From contig NMRB01000609.1 of the NCBI GenBank assembly GCA_002633025.1, forward strand, positions 157,570 through 221,569: a stretch of DNA of 64,000 nucleotides. Direction: 5' to 3'. The DNA is from Notospermus geniculatus (lineage: Eukaryota; Nemertea; Pilidiophora; Heteronemertea; Lineidae). The position numbers and the translations under genes were made by a program. The notes under the pieces were generated by a model. It did not search any database. It saw only the letters and a program-made list of their open reading frames with translations, and had not been told where the DNA came from. This document shows positions 43,741-56,041 of this stretch, piece after piece; the stretch's first letter is position 1; the number at the start of each line of letters is the position of its first letter.

Positions 43741-45491
43741 GGTAACATGTTGCAGATAACAACGCCCCATGCAGAATGTCACCACAAACGTTAGGAACGC
43801 ATTACCTATTACTGAACGATAAAATACAAAAAAAGTCGGTTTGCTTTTGTCGATTCTGAATGGTTGAATCATTCAACCATGCGGTATAAAATACATGTTG
43901 TGCATTGAGTTCACAGGAGCCATGGCGACAGTAGTCGTGTTCAAATGGGAGTCCTGTTTGTTGATGGAATAAAAGCATTCTGATCGAACAGTGCTCGTTC
44001 CTTCTACCACCAGGTCGGCATGGAGATTCCTCTTATATTCATAAACGGTATAGGCCTACAGGCACATTGTGTACAATAAAATTACAAACAAGATTTTCAC
44101 AAAGTACAGTTTGTTACGTATCTGGATTTCAAACATAAGGCTGCCTTTAGAAAAAAAAACTGGTTCATCAAGGCTACCATGAACAAGTCCTCCACCGCCA
44201 GTATCGGCAAAACCCCAGCCAGGTGTATTTCACTACCCAGACCTTCTTTTATTCCTGGAAAGCAATAAATATGAACTGTTTTCAAACGTACGACAGCCTG
44301 TACATGTACAAAACAACTGTGTCACAAACACCAACCACGAGGAAATCCGTTTCCACGGCAAGTCTTGGCCAGACTCCTTTTATTCCGCAACACAACCGTG
44401 TGCCGTTTTTATCGGCGAGTTTCCCAAAGGTTTGGATCTCCTCTTCCTCTCCCTCCATACAACACGAGACACTGACAGTGCCGTCTTCCATCCTGGAGGC
44501 CGTAAAGAGAACACCATCTGAGGTACAGGCGACATCAAAAACATGTCCTGGGAAGTCGTAAGACCACTCGTCCCAGTGAAATCCTTCCTTTTCATGAAAA
44601 GCTGTAATATCTGGAAAACACTTGTAGATAACATTCTCCGTCCTACTGCACGCCAATCGTCCTGGCTGCGGCACATTGAATTTGTAAACAGTACTACCAT
44701 GAATATTCACAGCCAAGATTTCGCTCGTCAGGGATCCAGAGCGACATACAGACAAAATAACAAAATTGCCATGCTGATCCATTTCTACCGATTTCGGATA
44801 ACCCAAAGATTTAGAAAATGGGAGGTCTTCATACTTCTCATATCCATATCGAGATAGTAAGGCTCGTAAGTGTGGTTTTGCCTCTTGCAGCAATATGATA
44901 TCGTTTTCAGCATTGAGTGTCATGTCACACGCATCTGCGACACCATTTTCAATTGTTGTCGTCTGTTTCGTTTCCACGAAAGGCCAGAGGATGATTTTGG
45001 AGGCGAATGATATCCGATTAGATGATGTCCCAGCGAGTACTGCAATTCTCCGATGCGGTCCATGTGGAATAATTTTAATTCCAAAAATACGTTTAACGCC
45101 TTTGCCGCGCAAGTCCAGGTCCTTCAGTGCCACGACACCAGCATCTAGTTTCAAATCGCCTTTAAATTTCGGTTCCCCTGAAATGGCCTCCTTTATCAGC
45201 AGTGATAGCTTCTTTATGTCATACTTGCAGGCATTGACTTGTGAGTTATGGTCAAATCCGAGACATTTAGACTTGCTCAGTTCCTGAAGGCGTTCAGAAG
45301 ACTTTTTAAAGCTGACGTGAACGAACGAAAAGCCCCCATGCGACGAGCAAGAGAATTGCAAACGCCCTGCAAACACCTGAAACGAAGGCTCAGAACATGA
45401 TAGACCCCACGACGCCAGGAGGGCGCCACCTTATTTGCCTTCAGGCAACAGAGCTGTCAACATCTCCGGATACCTCGTACACTACTCAAAG

Positions 45492-45578
45492 AAAAAAAAA
45501 TTCAGTCATTTAGATGGGATTCGAACCGTCGACCGTCTGATTTGTAATCCACCGCTCTATCCACTCGGCCAACGAGCC
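45492..45578 (-). ncRNA. tRNA-like Pol III cassette, left arm
   Basis: On the minus strand the A box TGGCCGAGTGG (45561-45571) is followed by a B box GGTTCGAATCC (45517-45527) and then a run of nine T (complement of 45492-45500). The A box is of Leu/Ser type. Acceptor and T stems do not pair well, so it is a tRNA-like relic, not a functional tRNA. Transcription is a prediction from the intact boxes and terminator. Confidence 0.55.
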
Positions 45579-45686
45579 AACTGACAGAGACATGATTTGT
45601 GTTTGTCACGGACGTAGGCCTTCGACTTACATGTAAGTAGGCTAATAATACCACGAATAAGAGAAAACGTGAGAAGTGTTCCAACA

Positions 45687-45768
45687 AGTTCGTTGGCCGA
45701 ATGGGGAACACGGTGGAACAGAGATAAAAAGCCGCGGGTTCGATTCCCCTCTGGGTCAAACTTTTTTT
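45687..45768 (+). ncRNA. tRNA-like Pol III cassette, right arm
   Basis: The A box TGGCCGAATGG (45694-45704), B box GGTTCGATTCC (45737-45747) and seven T at 45762-45768 mirror the left-arm module. The sequence between the boxes has diverged strongly while the boxes are kept. No acceptor stem pairing is seen. Confidence 0.55.
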
Positions 45769-47322
45769 CTTTCGAAAAAGGTGTTCAGCAGGAGCTCACC
45801 AGAGGATGTTGACACCTTGACAGCTCGAAGACAAATAAGGTGGCGCCCTCCTGGCCTCGTTGGGTCCATCATGTTCTGAGCCTTCGTTTGAGGTGTTTGC
45901 GGGGCGTTTGCAATTCTCTTGCTCGTCGCATGGGGGCTTTTCGTTCGTTCACGTCAGCTTTAAGCCTCGGGGTCAGGCCCGACAGAACCGCTTTGAATGT
46001 CTGAATTCCTTCCGAATACTTGTCAAATCTTTCCGTCTCCTCTTTCTCAAATCGTTCTTTCTTTGACATCGTATCATTCACTTGTTTTTCCAACCTAAAG
46101 ACCTCACTTTGCATTTTCTTAATTTTGCTCTTCAAATCTGCTATTTCTGCATTCGATTTTGCAACAATGCCATCTGATTTTTCTTTGACTTCTTTCATCC
46201 TTGTTTTTGATTCCATTGTTGCAGCTCTTTCGCGTTTGTTTGCTGCGTCCAATTTCAATGTCGCGGACTCTAAAATGTCACCAGCCTTTTTGATTGATTT
46301 GAATGCCTCATCACGGAATGAATCCTTGTAAAGCACCGTATCATGTTTATCTTTGGGGTGGCTACTTGCCATACACCGGCCACAAATAACCGTGGAGCAG
46401 GAAACACAGAATTGTTTCATTTTGCGCCAATGGACTTTGCACAGATCGTAGATGACGTGATCGGCGAATTCTGCAGATGCTAAATGATCTCGCCGACATC
46501 TGGAACAAAGGTCAAGGTCACAAACATCGCATAGAAACTCGGCCATATTGACATTGGCAGTTCGACCATCTTTCCGAATACATTCAGAACATGGCTGCTT
46601 CTGATCTGCAGTAGTAGGCCTAGTGGCCGTGGCATCCGCTTCCAATAGGATCGCTACAAGACTTCCCGTCCGAAAGTCATCCATAAGGCCATCTGCACCG
46701 TTAGGGGGCACTGAGCATGGTTTCCGACAGAAAGGACAACGGAACACGCCAGATGTTTCGTTTCCATCCATGTGCTTGCTGATGCAGGTCTTGCAGAACA
46801 CATGGTAGCAGGATCCCACTATCTTTGGGTCCTTTAGGACTTCTAGGCAGATCAAACATTCAAGTTCCTTCTGCACAGCGAGTAATCGTGATGACGCCAT
46901 GTTGGCCGCTGAAATCAAAGGACTTTCAAAATCTTTCATGTGAAATAATCAGCTCCATAATGTTTTCTATAATGTTTCCTAATGTTTGCCATAATGCACC
47001 AAGACTTAGGCCTATCATATGAACGAACGACTGGCCTACAATGTATTATATCACACAATTTATTCCATGTATCAGAAAACCGGGAGAGTTTCACAAAGTC
47101 ACATCCATGTTTCAAGGTAGACAACTTATACATGTACTATAGTAAGGCTAACTACATGTAGGCCTACCTTCCACCTCCGAGCTTTCACGTTTAACCAGTC
47201 ACTGTGATTTCGCAAACGAAAGAGGAACAATTACATGTAGACGAAGTAAAGCGGCGGCAGCAAGTGGTCACTGCAGGCCTAATAATGCCAAAAGCTGAAA
47301 AGAAACGCCCATGGCTACTTAC

Positions 47323-47470
47323 CATGCCACAATATTGCAACTAGCACTGTGTCAACATCCACAGAATTTGTTACGACACCTCAGACATCTGTGCAGTGGA
47401 TGAGAGTCACCTGGAGCATCATTGAATTCAATAAATATGCAATCGATTTTTACATGTTGTAGCGCAAGGC
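47323..47470 (-). other. Putative noncoding first exon, TRIM copy 4
   Basis: Ends at GGCATG before donor GTAAGT. With the acceptor at 46909-46910 the intron is about 414 bp. The whole upstream flank to 47836 is nearly identical to that of copy 1. Confidence 0.45.
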
Positions 47471-47837
47471 CAACGTCCCGGATATGACAGTGTAGGCCTA
47501 GATCTAGTCTCCACACCCAGAGATCGTCTGGTATTCAATAATAGGCCTACGTTAAAAAAATACTTATTTATAAAGCCAATATAATTCATGGCGAATGACC
47601 CAAAATTGACAAAGAATAATTTATTCATCGTGTCCAGCGGACCGTGCAAAATACATGTAGCACACTGAATGATAAAATACAATGTCGGCTTGCTACTTGG
47701 ATTCATTTTCTTCATTTTATGGCATGCTGTTGTCTACGAGGGCTTGCATAAATTTGGCAGGCGAAGTCACGTGATAGAACTAAGTAAGAACTTCGCAAAG
47801 CTTTTATATTTGCTCAGCTGAGCTGAAAATATTTATT

Positions 47838-48618
47838 AAGACCGCCACCACCTCACAAGGTGGCGGTCTTCATTGGTTTCACTGGATTTCTCTCTCTCGA
47901 TCTCTCGATCTCTCTCTCGATCTCTCCGTCCAATCTGTGGTTTCGGCAGGATAACTCAAAAAATACGCCACGTATCGCGATGAAACTTTCAGGAGTTGTG
48001 GATATGCATGTTACACGGAAACCTATTGATTTTGGGGGTCATCCGCCAACAATGAACTGTTTAATTAGATGAAGTCTGTTGTCCTAACGCATTTACCTTT
48101 GCCCATGACGTCAACAATCCATGACGTCGGGCCTAAGAACGCAGCGTCACCACGACGTCGAGCATGACGCTGCAGCGTCACTCGCCGCAGCGGGGTTTTC
48201 GCTGACGTCATCTCATCTCGGATCAACTGTGACGCCACGCACACCACGTTTCAGGTCCTCTGGCCAATCAGAGATCGAAATGAATTTGGTCTAGGCCTAC
48301 CATGCCTACCCGTATTTCGCGAAAAATGACACGCACATTTGTCTGAAATCAATAACATTTAAATGGTCATGACCCGACAAGTTTACCAATTGTGAAATTT
48401 AGTAGGCCTAACTTTGAAAACAATAACCCCCTGCTCTTGGCTGCCGCGAAACACGCAATCGCACTGTAAAGCCATGTAGGTACATCTACATCATACATGT
48501 AAATGTAGGCGGCCTACACTGTAAATGACGCATGTTCAGTCCCAATATCATCAGTTTCTACATTGCCCTAACATATTTAAAAAAATCATCAGTGAATTTT
48601 CAAAGGCGGTCTTCAAAT
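47838..48618. mobile_element. ~0.8-kb insertion with GACCGCC ends
   Basis: The flank common to TRIM copies 1 and 4 (GCTGAAAATATTTAT | TTGATTTGAAGTTAAATGC, contiguous at 31170-31205) is split here. The insert starts AAGACCGCC within a hairpin (AGACCGCCACC / GGTGGCGGTCT, 47838-47868) and ends near GGCGGTCTT. It includes a (TCTCGATC)n simple repeat at 47890-47930 and a GACGTC-rich stretch at 48105-48215. No ORF of note. The right boundary is uncertain by about 20 bp. Confidence 0.6.
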
Positions 48619-48984
48619 TGACTCACAAGTCAATTTCTAGTTTGATTTGAAGTTAAATGCATTGGACGTATAATTCAGAGTTGATAAAAACGTTGAGACA
48701 TCTTGCATACAGAGGACGTTGATTGTCCAGGAGAGGGTGAATATAGATAGGCCTACGTATTTTTAAGCTATCAAGACAAGTATCTCAAGATGTGCGGAAA
48801 AGTAAAATAATTACCGGTACATAAAAATTTATGTCATTCATGCAATAAACTTTAGTTGTTCGCGTCGTCCATTCCTTTTGTTCTCCAATCCATGGCCTTT
48901 TTATTTCCTTTAACTCCATAATGGCCACTACAGCGAAGACCATTCTTTTTTTTCAATGAAAACTTCGGTGAGTAAATAATCAAT

Positions 48985-49511
48985 GAAATGGTCCATGGAC
49001 CATGTGCTCACCTGGATGAACGTACCAGAAAAACAAATGACAAATGTGAAATCGAAATGTTCCAGGGTCATGTATCCTCGTTAAATGCACCTGATAAAAA
49101 TTTGGAGACAATCCAGTTACAGTTCAGGAGTTACTGAACTTTGAGCTTTGGTTTTGGCCACCTGGTGGCCAGGGGGAGAATCGAATCGGACCGAAAAGTG
49201 GTGTCATAGGTCATCTGACATACGGGTGTATATGTACCAAGTTTCAAGTCAATAGCCCATGCAGTTACGAAACGCGCCACCAAATGACTAAATTTTGAAC
49301 TGACCTTGAAAAGTCGGTCAAATCAAAAAACCCTTATGTCATACATCCTCATTAGAAGCACCAATGATAAAAAATTGGAGAGGATCCAGTCATTATAGTT
49401 CATGAGTTATTGCACTTTTTGTGTTTTTGGTTTCCCCCACCTGGTGGCCAAGCTAAGAGTCAAATCGGACCGAAACTTATAGGGTCATAGGTCATCTGAC
49501 CTAGGGGTATG
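48985..49511. repeat. Dispersed repeat with CACCTGGTGGCC units
   Basis: It opens with the palindrome ATGGTCCATGGACCAT followed by GTGCTCACCT. It contains two loose internal units with CACCTGGTGGCC and GTCATAGGTCATCTGAC, and GACCTTGAAAAG followed by GGTCAAATC. The same opening and the GACCTTGAAAAG motif occur in the repeat at 63181-64000. It does not encode protein. Confidence 0.65.
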
Positions 49512-49824
49512 GTGGCAGTAAACATTTCGCTGGCGGGACTGGTGTCACCTGATGTTGAACTTCCCAATGCTAATCAGTTTTTTAAGACCAAATGATGAAG
49601 GATCCCTCTGACATTACCTGTTCGCGTTCGCTCGAGTACGAAGCCTACATTTTACTAACAGCAGTTTGAAATGCTGCTGGGTTACAAACGTACGGCAACC
49701 TCATGGACCTGTAGAAAAAAAGGCCAACCACGAGCAAGTCTCTCTCCACAAGCAGTGTAGGTGGAACTTCTGCCATTCCGCACAAAGGTTTCACTAGGTT
49801 CTCGAGGCAACGCAACTACATGTT

Positions 49825-51755
49825 TCAAACGTACGGCAGCCTGTATAAAACAACTTTGTCACAAATGCCAACAACGAGCAAGTCTTCCTCCACCGCCAGT
49901 CTTGGCCATACTCCCACCGTTCCACGCAAAAGTTTACCCATTTTATCCTTGAGGTCCTCAGAGGTTTGGATTTTTTGCTTTCCCATCTGACAAGAAACAC
50001 TGATAGTGCCGACCATTGGCTTGGTCGAGACGGCGAAGAGAGAACCGTCAGATGTACACGTGACATCAAAAACCTCTTCCGGGAACTTGTGGATATCCCA
50101 GTCGAATCCTTCCTTTTCATGAAAAGCTGTGATAGACCGATAACTCTTGTAGATTACATGTTCCACCATGCTGCACGCCAAACGACCTGCATCAGAAACT
50201 TCAAATCTATAAACAACATCACCAGTCATATTCACTGCCAGTATTTCACTTATCGACCCAGGGCTACACACGGACACCATTACAAAATTGCCATGCTGAT
50301 CCATTTCAATCGACTTCGGACGCCACAAAGATTTAGAACAAAGGAGGTCTTCATACTCCTCATAACCACATCGAGAGAGTAAGGCTCGCAAGTGCGGTTT
50401 CGTCTCTCGTACCAATATAATATCGTTTTCAGCATTGAGTGTCATGTCCCACGCACCTGTGACACCATTTTCAATTGTCCTTGTCTCTTCCGATTCCAGG
50501 AAAGGCCAGAGGATGATTTTGGAGGCGTATGACATCTTCTCAGACGATACCCCAGTGAGTACTGCAATTCCTCGATGCGGTCCGTCTGGAATAATTTTAA
50601 TTCCAAAAATACGTTTAACACCTTTGCCACCTAAATCCAGATCCTTGAGTGCCACGACACCACCGTCTAGTTTCAAATCACCCTCAGCCTTTCCCACTAG
50701 TGATGGAACCGACTCAAATTTCGGTTCCCCTGAAATGGCATCCTCTACCAGCAGTAACAGTTTGTTAATATCATCCTTGCAGTCCTTAACCTGTGAGTTG
50801 TGGTCAAATCCGAGACATTTAGACTTGCTCAGTTCCTGAAGGCGTTCAGAAGACTTTTTAAGCCTCGGGGTCAGGTCCGACAGAACCGCTTTGAATGTCT
50901 GAATTCCCTCCGAATACTTGTCAAATCTTTCCTTCTCCCCTTTCTCAAATCGTTCTTTCTTTGACATCGTATCATTCACTTGTTTTTCCAACCTACAAAC
51001 CTCACTTTGTATTTTCTTAATTTTGCTCTTCAAATCTGCTATTTCTGCATTCGATTTTGCAACAATGCCATCTGACTTCTCTGTGACTTTTTTCATTCTT
51101 GTTTTTGATTCGATTGTTGCAGCTCTCTCGCGTTTGTTTGCTTCTTCCAATATCAATTTCGCGGAGTCGTATACGTCGCCAGCCTTTTTGATTGATTTGA
51201 ATGCCTCATCACGGAATGAATCCTTGTAAAGCACCGTATCATGTTTATCTTTGGGGTGGCTTCTTGCCATACACCGGCCACAAATAACCGTGGAGCACGA
51301 AACACAGAAGTATTTCATTTTGCGCCAATGGACTTTGCAAAGATCGTAGATGAAGTGATCGGCGAATTCTGCAGATGCTGAATGATCGCGCTGACATCTG
51401 GAACAAAGGTCAAGGTCGCAATCATCGCATAGGAACTCCGCCATATTGACACTGGATGCTTCGGATCGGCAGCAGGCTTAGTGGCCGTGGCATCTGCTTT
51501 CAAAAGGGCCGCTACAAGACTACCCGTCCGAAAGTCGTCCATAAGGCCATCTGCACCGTTAGGGGGCACTGAGCATGGTTTCCGACATCCAGGACAGGGG
51601 AACACGCCAGATGTTTCTGCCCCATCCATGTACTTGCTGATGCAGGTCTTGCAGAACACATGGTAGCAGGATCCCACGATCTTTGGGTCCTTTAGGACTT
51701 CTAGGCAGATCAAACATTCAAGTTCCTTCTTCACAGCGAGGAGTGATGACGCCAT
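49825..51755 (-). pseudogene. TRIM copy 5, frameshifted in B-box 1
   Basis: The start (MASSLLAVKKELECLICLE, ATG at 51753-51755), RING and linker are intact up to AADPK. At about 51456 a net 37-bp deletion relative to copy 3 removes the first B-box cysteines and shifts the frame, giving about 50 out-of-frame residues and a stop. Downstream an uninterrupted frame of 539 codons (51444 to 49825, starting MAEFLCDDCDLDLC) covers the rest of the B-boxes, coiled coil and C-terminal region. The gene cannot make the full protein from the normal start. A RING-less product from the internal Met is possible but unsupported. Confidence 0.85.
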
Positions 51756-52182
51756 GTTGGCCGCTGAAATCAAAGGACTTTCAAAATCTTTCATGTGAAA
51801 TAATCAGCTTTCCATAATGTTTCCTATAATGTTTCCTAATTGCCATAATGCACCAAGACTTATCATATAGTGAACGAACGGCTGACCTACAATGTATAGG
51901 CCTATATCACACAATAGTAATTCCATGTCAGAAAACCGGGAGAGTTTCACAAAGTCACATTCAGTCGGCCATTTTATGTTTCAAGGTAGACAACTTACAT
52001 AATATATAGGCTAACTACATGTACCTTCCAACTCCGAGCTTTCACGTTTAACATGTTTAACAGTCACTGTGATTTCGCAAACGAAAGGAACAATTACATG
52101 TAGACGAAGTAAAGCGGCGGCAGCAAGTGGTCACAGGCCTAATAATGCCAAAAGTTGAAAAGAAACGCCCATGGCTACTTAC

Positions 52183-52310
52183 CATGCCACAATATTGCAC
52201 CAACCAGCACTGTGTCAACATCCACTGAATTTGTCACGACACCTCGGACATCTGTTGCAGTGGATGAGAGTCACCTGGAGCATCATTGATCAATTCAGTA
52301 GATGACATGT
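52183..52310 (-). other. Putative noncoding first exon, TRIM copy 5
   Basis: Donor GTAAGT directly left of 52183; the predicted intron to 51764 is 419 bp. The presence of intact splice signals in a broken gene fits recent inactivation. Confidence 0.45.
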
Positions 52311-52540
52311 TTAAGTATGATTTCTTACTTGTAAGCCATATCCCTTTGGTCTTATTGATCAATAAATAAATATATATATAATTCAGTAGATATGCAATCG
52401 ATTTTTACATGTTGTGGCGTTTTTTTTAGGTCAACGTCCCGAAGATTGTCTCCACACGCACTGACACCAAGAGATCGTCTAGTATTCAATATAGGCCTAC
52501 GTTGAATGACCTATAATTGACAAAGAATAATTTATTCATC

Positions 52541-53270
52541 GGATCCAGTGGCTCATAGTGATAAGGAGTATTGGAAGCGCACCCTTGAGTCGGAGGCAGA
52601 GTGCCTGGTCGACTGGTTTATTAAAAACGGCATGCAGGCTAACCCTGAGAAGTTTCAGGGTATAGTATTTCGCAAACGGACGACCAGGTACCTGCTTTCA
52701 GAGTCAGGGATGCCACGGTAAACTGTTCTGATAGTGTGAAGCTATTGGGAGTGGACTTTGATCGGAGGTTAAACTTTGATCTCCATATCTCAAAAGTTTG
52801 TAGCAAGGATGGACGTCAACTGAATGTGCTGAAACGCTTGAGTCATTTGTTGTCTTTAGGGTGCAGAAGAGCAGTCTATAACTCCTTCATTTTATCAACT
52901 TTTAATTATTGCCCACTAGTATGGCATTTGGCAGTAAGAGTAACGAAAAGAAATTGGAAAAACTCAACCACCGTGCCCTACGTTATGTTTATCGTGATTT
53001 CTCCAGCAGTTATGAGGCTCTCCTGGAGAGGGAGAAGGGAGCTTCCCTTCACCTTCAGCGGGTCAGGCTCATAGCTGCTGAAGTACAATTACCTGTGCAC
53101 GTTAATCAAACGCAAAGAGAGTGATTAGTTTCAGGTATTCCAATTTATTGGAAATTCATCCTTTAGTAAAATGGCATATGGCAGTTTTTCATATCAAGCA
53201 GCTAAGATTTGGAACAGTCTTCCTCAACATATTCGTGGGTGTAGCAGATTTAATGACTTTAAAACCTTAC
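52541..53270 (+). mobile_element. Non-LTR (LINE) reverse transcriptase 3' fragment
   Basis: The translation, with frame breaks, shows the C-terminal end of a LINE polyprotein: LVDWFIKNGMQANPEKFQ near 52610-52665, then KLLGVDFDRRLNFDLHISKV, LNVLKRLSHLLSLGCRRAVY and FILSTFNYCPLVW at 52736-52920, and later YQAAKIWNSLPQHIR near 53190-53235. The order and motifs fit CR1/L2/Jockey-type elements. It lies within TRIM-array flank sequence (CAAAGAATAATTTATTCATC on the left, CTGATGTTGAACTTCCC on the right). The 5' part is absent and several frameshifts make it dead. Confidence 0.85.
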
Positions 53271-53493
53271 TGATGTTGAACTTCCCAATGCTAATCAATT
53301 TTAAGACCATAACTGACAAAACGAGACCTACATTTTTACCAATCCCAGCAGTTTGAAATGCTGCTGGGTTTCAAACGCACGGCAACCACGAGCAAGTCTC
53401 GCTCCACAGGCAGTGTAGGCGGAACTTCTGCCATTTGGCACAAAGGTTTATAAGTTCTATCACTAGGTTCTCGAGGCAACGCAACTACATGTT

Positions 53494-55001
53494 TCAAACG
53501 TACGGCAGCCTGTATAAAACAACTTTGTCACAAATGCCAACAACGAGGGAGGTCTTTATACTTCTCATATCCATATCGAGAAAGTAAGGCTCGTAAGTGT
53601 GGTTTCGTTGCTCGAAGCAATATGATGTCGTTTTCTTTATTGAGTGTCATGCCCCAAGCATCTGAGACACCATTTTCAATTGTCGTCGTCTTCGATTGAG
53701 GCCAGAGGATGATTTTGGAGGCACGTGATATCTTCTGAGACGATATCCCAGCGAGTAGGCCTACTGCGATTCCTCGACGCGGGTCCTTCTGGAATAACTT
53801 TAATGCCAAAAACCCGTTTAACGCCTTTGCCACCTAAATTTAGGTCCTTGAGGAGTGCCACGACACCAGCGTCTAGTTTCAAATCACCCTCAGCCTTTCC
53901 CACTAATGATGGAACCGACTCAAATTTCGGTTCCCCTGAAATGGCATCCTCTACCAGCAGTGAGAGTTTGTTAATGTCATCCTTGCAGACATTCACCTGT
54001 GAGTTGTGGTCAAATCCGAGACATTTTGACTTGCTCAGTTCCTGAAGGCGTTCAGAAGACTTCTTAAGCTGCTGGGTCAGGTCCGACAGAACCGCTTTAA
54101 ATGTCTGAATTCCCTCCGAATAATTGTCAAATCTTTCCTTCTCCCCTTTCTCAAATCGTTCTTTCTTTGACATCGTATCATTCACATGTTTTTCCAACCT
54201 AGAAACCTCACTTTGCATTTTCTTAATTTTGCTCTTCAAATCTGCTATTTCTGCATTCGATTTTGCAACAATGCCATCTGTTTTTTCTTTGACTTCTTTC
54301 ATCACTGTTTTTGATTCGATTGTTGCAGCCATCTCGCGTTTGTTTGCTGCGTCCAATTTCAATGTCGCGGACTCTAAAACTTCGCCAGCCTTTTTGATTG
54401 ATTTGAATGCTTCATCACGGAATGAATCTTTGTAAAGCACCGTATCATGTTTATCTTTGGGATGGCCTCTTTTCATACACCGGCCACAAATAACCGTGGA
54501 GCACGAAACACAGAAGTATTTCATTTTGCGCCAATGGACTTTGCAAAGATCGTAGATGACGTGATCAGCGAATTCTGCAGATGCTGAATGATTCCGCCGA
54601 CATCTGGAACAAAGGTCAAGGTCACAAACATCGCATAGAAACTCGGCCATATTGGCAGTTCGATCACCAGGTCCTTTCCGAGTACATTCGGAACATGGCT
54701 GCTTCGGATCGGCAGTAGGCCTAGTGGCCGTGGCATCTGCTTTCAATAGGATGGCAACAAGACTACCTGATCGAAAGTCATTCATAAGTCCATCTGCACC
54801 GTTAGGGGGCACTGAGCAAGGTTTCCGACATGCAGGACAGGGGAACACGCCAGATGTTTCTGCCCCATCCATGTGCTTGCTGATGCAGGTCTTGCAGAAC
54901 ACATGGTAGCAGGATCCCACGATCTTTGGCTCCTTTAGGACTTCTAGGCAGATCGAACATTCAAGTTCCTTCTTCACAGCGAGGCTGAGTGATGACGCCA
55001 T
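53494..55001 (-). pseudogene. TRIM copy 6, C-terminal deletion and frameshift
   Basis: RING, B-boxes and coiled coil are intact from the ATG at 54999-55001 (MASSLSLAVKKELECSICLE). Near 53790 a frameshift (GACGCGGGTCC instead of GATGCGGTCC) diverts the frame into a stop at 53676, giving 441 codons. Further 3', sequence jumps at about 53547 from the middle of the propeller-like region (KYKDLP) to the extreme 3' end; about 500 bp is missing, and the original stop triplet remains at 53494-53496. A GGCCTA hexamer is inserted in frame near 53757. A protein lacking most of the C-terminal region could be made. Confidence 0.85.
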
Positions 55002-56041
55002 GTTCAGGCTGCTGAAATAAGAGAACTTTCAAAATATATCACGTGAAATAATCAGCTTTCCATAATGTTTCCTGGAGAGGCCTAGACTTATCAAGTGAAC
55101 AAATGGCTGGCCTACACATGTATTTCAACAAACACTTAATATTCCAATGTATCAGAAAACCGGAAATGTTTCTCAAAGTCGCATCTAATCGGCCATTTTA
55201 TCCAGTGTCCAGGGTCGACCGCACATAAAATCCGATAGTGCTTTCGGTAAGGAAATGGGAAAATGCGTTAACTAACTGCCGATAAGCGCCGGTAGCACTA
55301 TCGGACATTCTCTGCGGTCGCCCCAGTTGGCCATAGGTGTAGACCCCAAAACACCGGCGTGATTGTCATCGAAAATGAAGGATCATCAATAGACGGCGCT
55401 GACGAACAGGGATCCAATCAGAAGTTGTCGCCACAGGTTTAACCGATGCCGCCGTAACGCACTTTCTGAGTGGCTAAGATAAGCCCCAACACTGTACATG
55501 TACATGTATATTCAATAAGAAAAGAAAATAAACATTGGCTGAAGTTCTAATGATGTATTCCTTAAAGCGGTTTTCTGTCTTTACGACATTTTCAAAAGTG
55601 AATGTATACAGAATGAGACAAATTTTAATACATATACATGTATACATGAAGTTGTTGTCATGTTACCCAGGCGAGTAATCATGGATACAGTAAACAAAAC
55701 AAAACAAAACAAAAGTAGAGCAAGTCTGGGAAGGCCTAATTCTTCCCTTGTCACACCAGTGACTTTCATACATGTAGTGGTTTTTTTCGATCGGAAAGCA
55801 ACAATATTAGCGCTGGTCAGTGGAAACTGATCGATGTTATCACGCACCTGTTATGAGCACTCACGTTTTGAACATTTTGAAGGTTACATAATCCACTTAG
55901 TGCTTCCTTTTAGCTGGCCGAAAAATACCAACTTGGTCCGTTTAGACAGCAAGTCGCACAGCAGATAGCGAGGATTCCCCGAATCGGACAGCTAACGCCG
56001 TCTAGTGGTGATATCTGGAGGCGTTGTTACATTCTTGGTAG

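Larger units (their letters stand above)
45310..45959. mobile_element. 650-bp TTAA foldback element with Pol III cassettes
   Basis: TTAA lies at 45306-45309 and 45960-45963. The undisturbed genes read GACTTCTTAAGCCTCGG here with one TTAA. Termini are AGCTGACGTGAACGAACG and its complement; the outer ~130 bp of the two arms are nearly identical and homology extends inward. Deeper in each arm is a tRNA-like module oriented toward the element end. No transposase. A TTAA target is typical of piggyBac, but the termini do not start with the usual CCC/CCY, so the superfamily is open. Confidence 0.9.
44282..46900 (-). pseudogene. TRIM copy 4, split by a TTAA transposon
   Basis: The 5' half (46900 down to 45960) encodes RING, both B-boxes and most of the coiled coil. 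The 3' half (45309 down to 44282) encodes the rest. They are separated by the 650-bp element at 45310-45959. Each side stays open into the element: the 5' half gains about 29 residues from the right arm (ADVNERKAPMRR...) before a stop, and the 3' half is preceded in frame by about two dozen residues from the left arm. The C-terminal half also lacks about 13 residues after SGEPKF compared with copies 2 and 3, in frame. Apart from the insertion no frame break is seen, so the insertion is recent. A truncated RING/B-box/coiled-coil protein could still be made. Confidence 0.85.

Noticed and set aside
45509-45580. Functional tRNA gene
   Set aside because: A and B boxes are good but the acceptor and T stems do not pair, and the module is mirrored in the other transposon arm.
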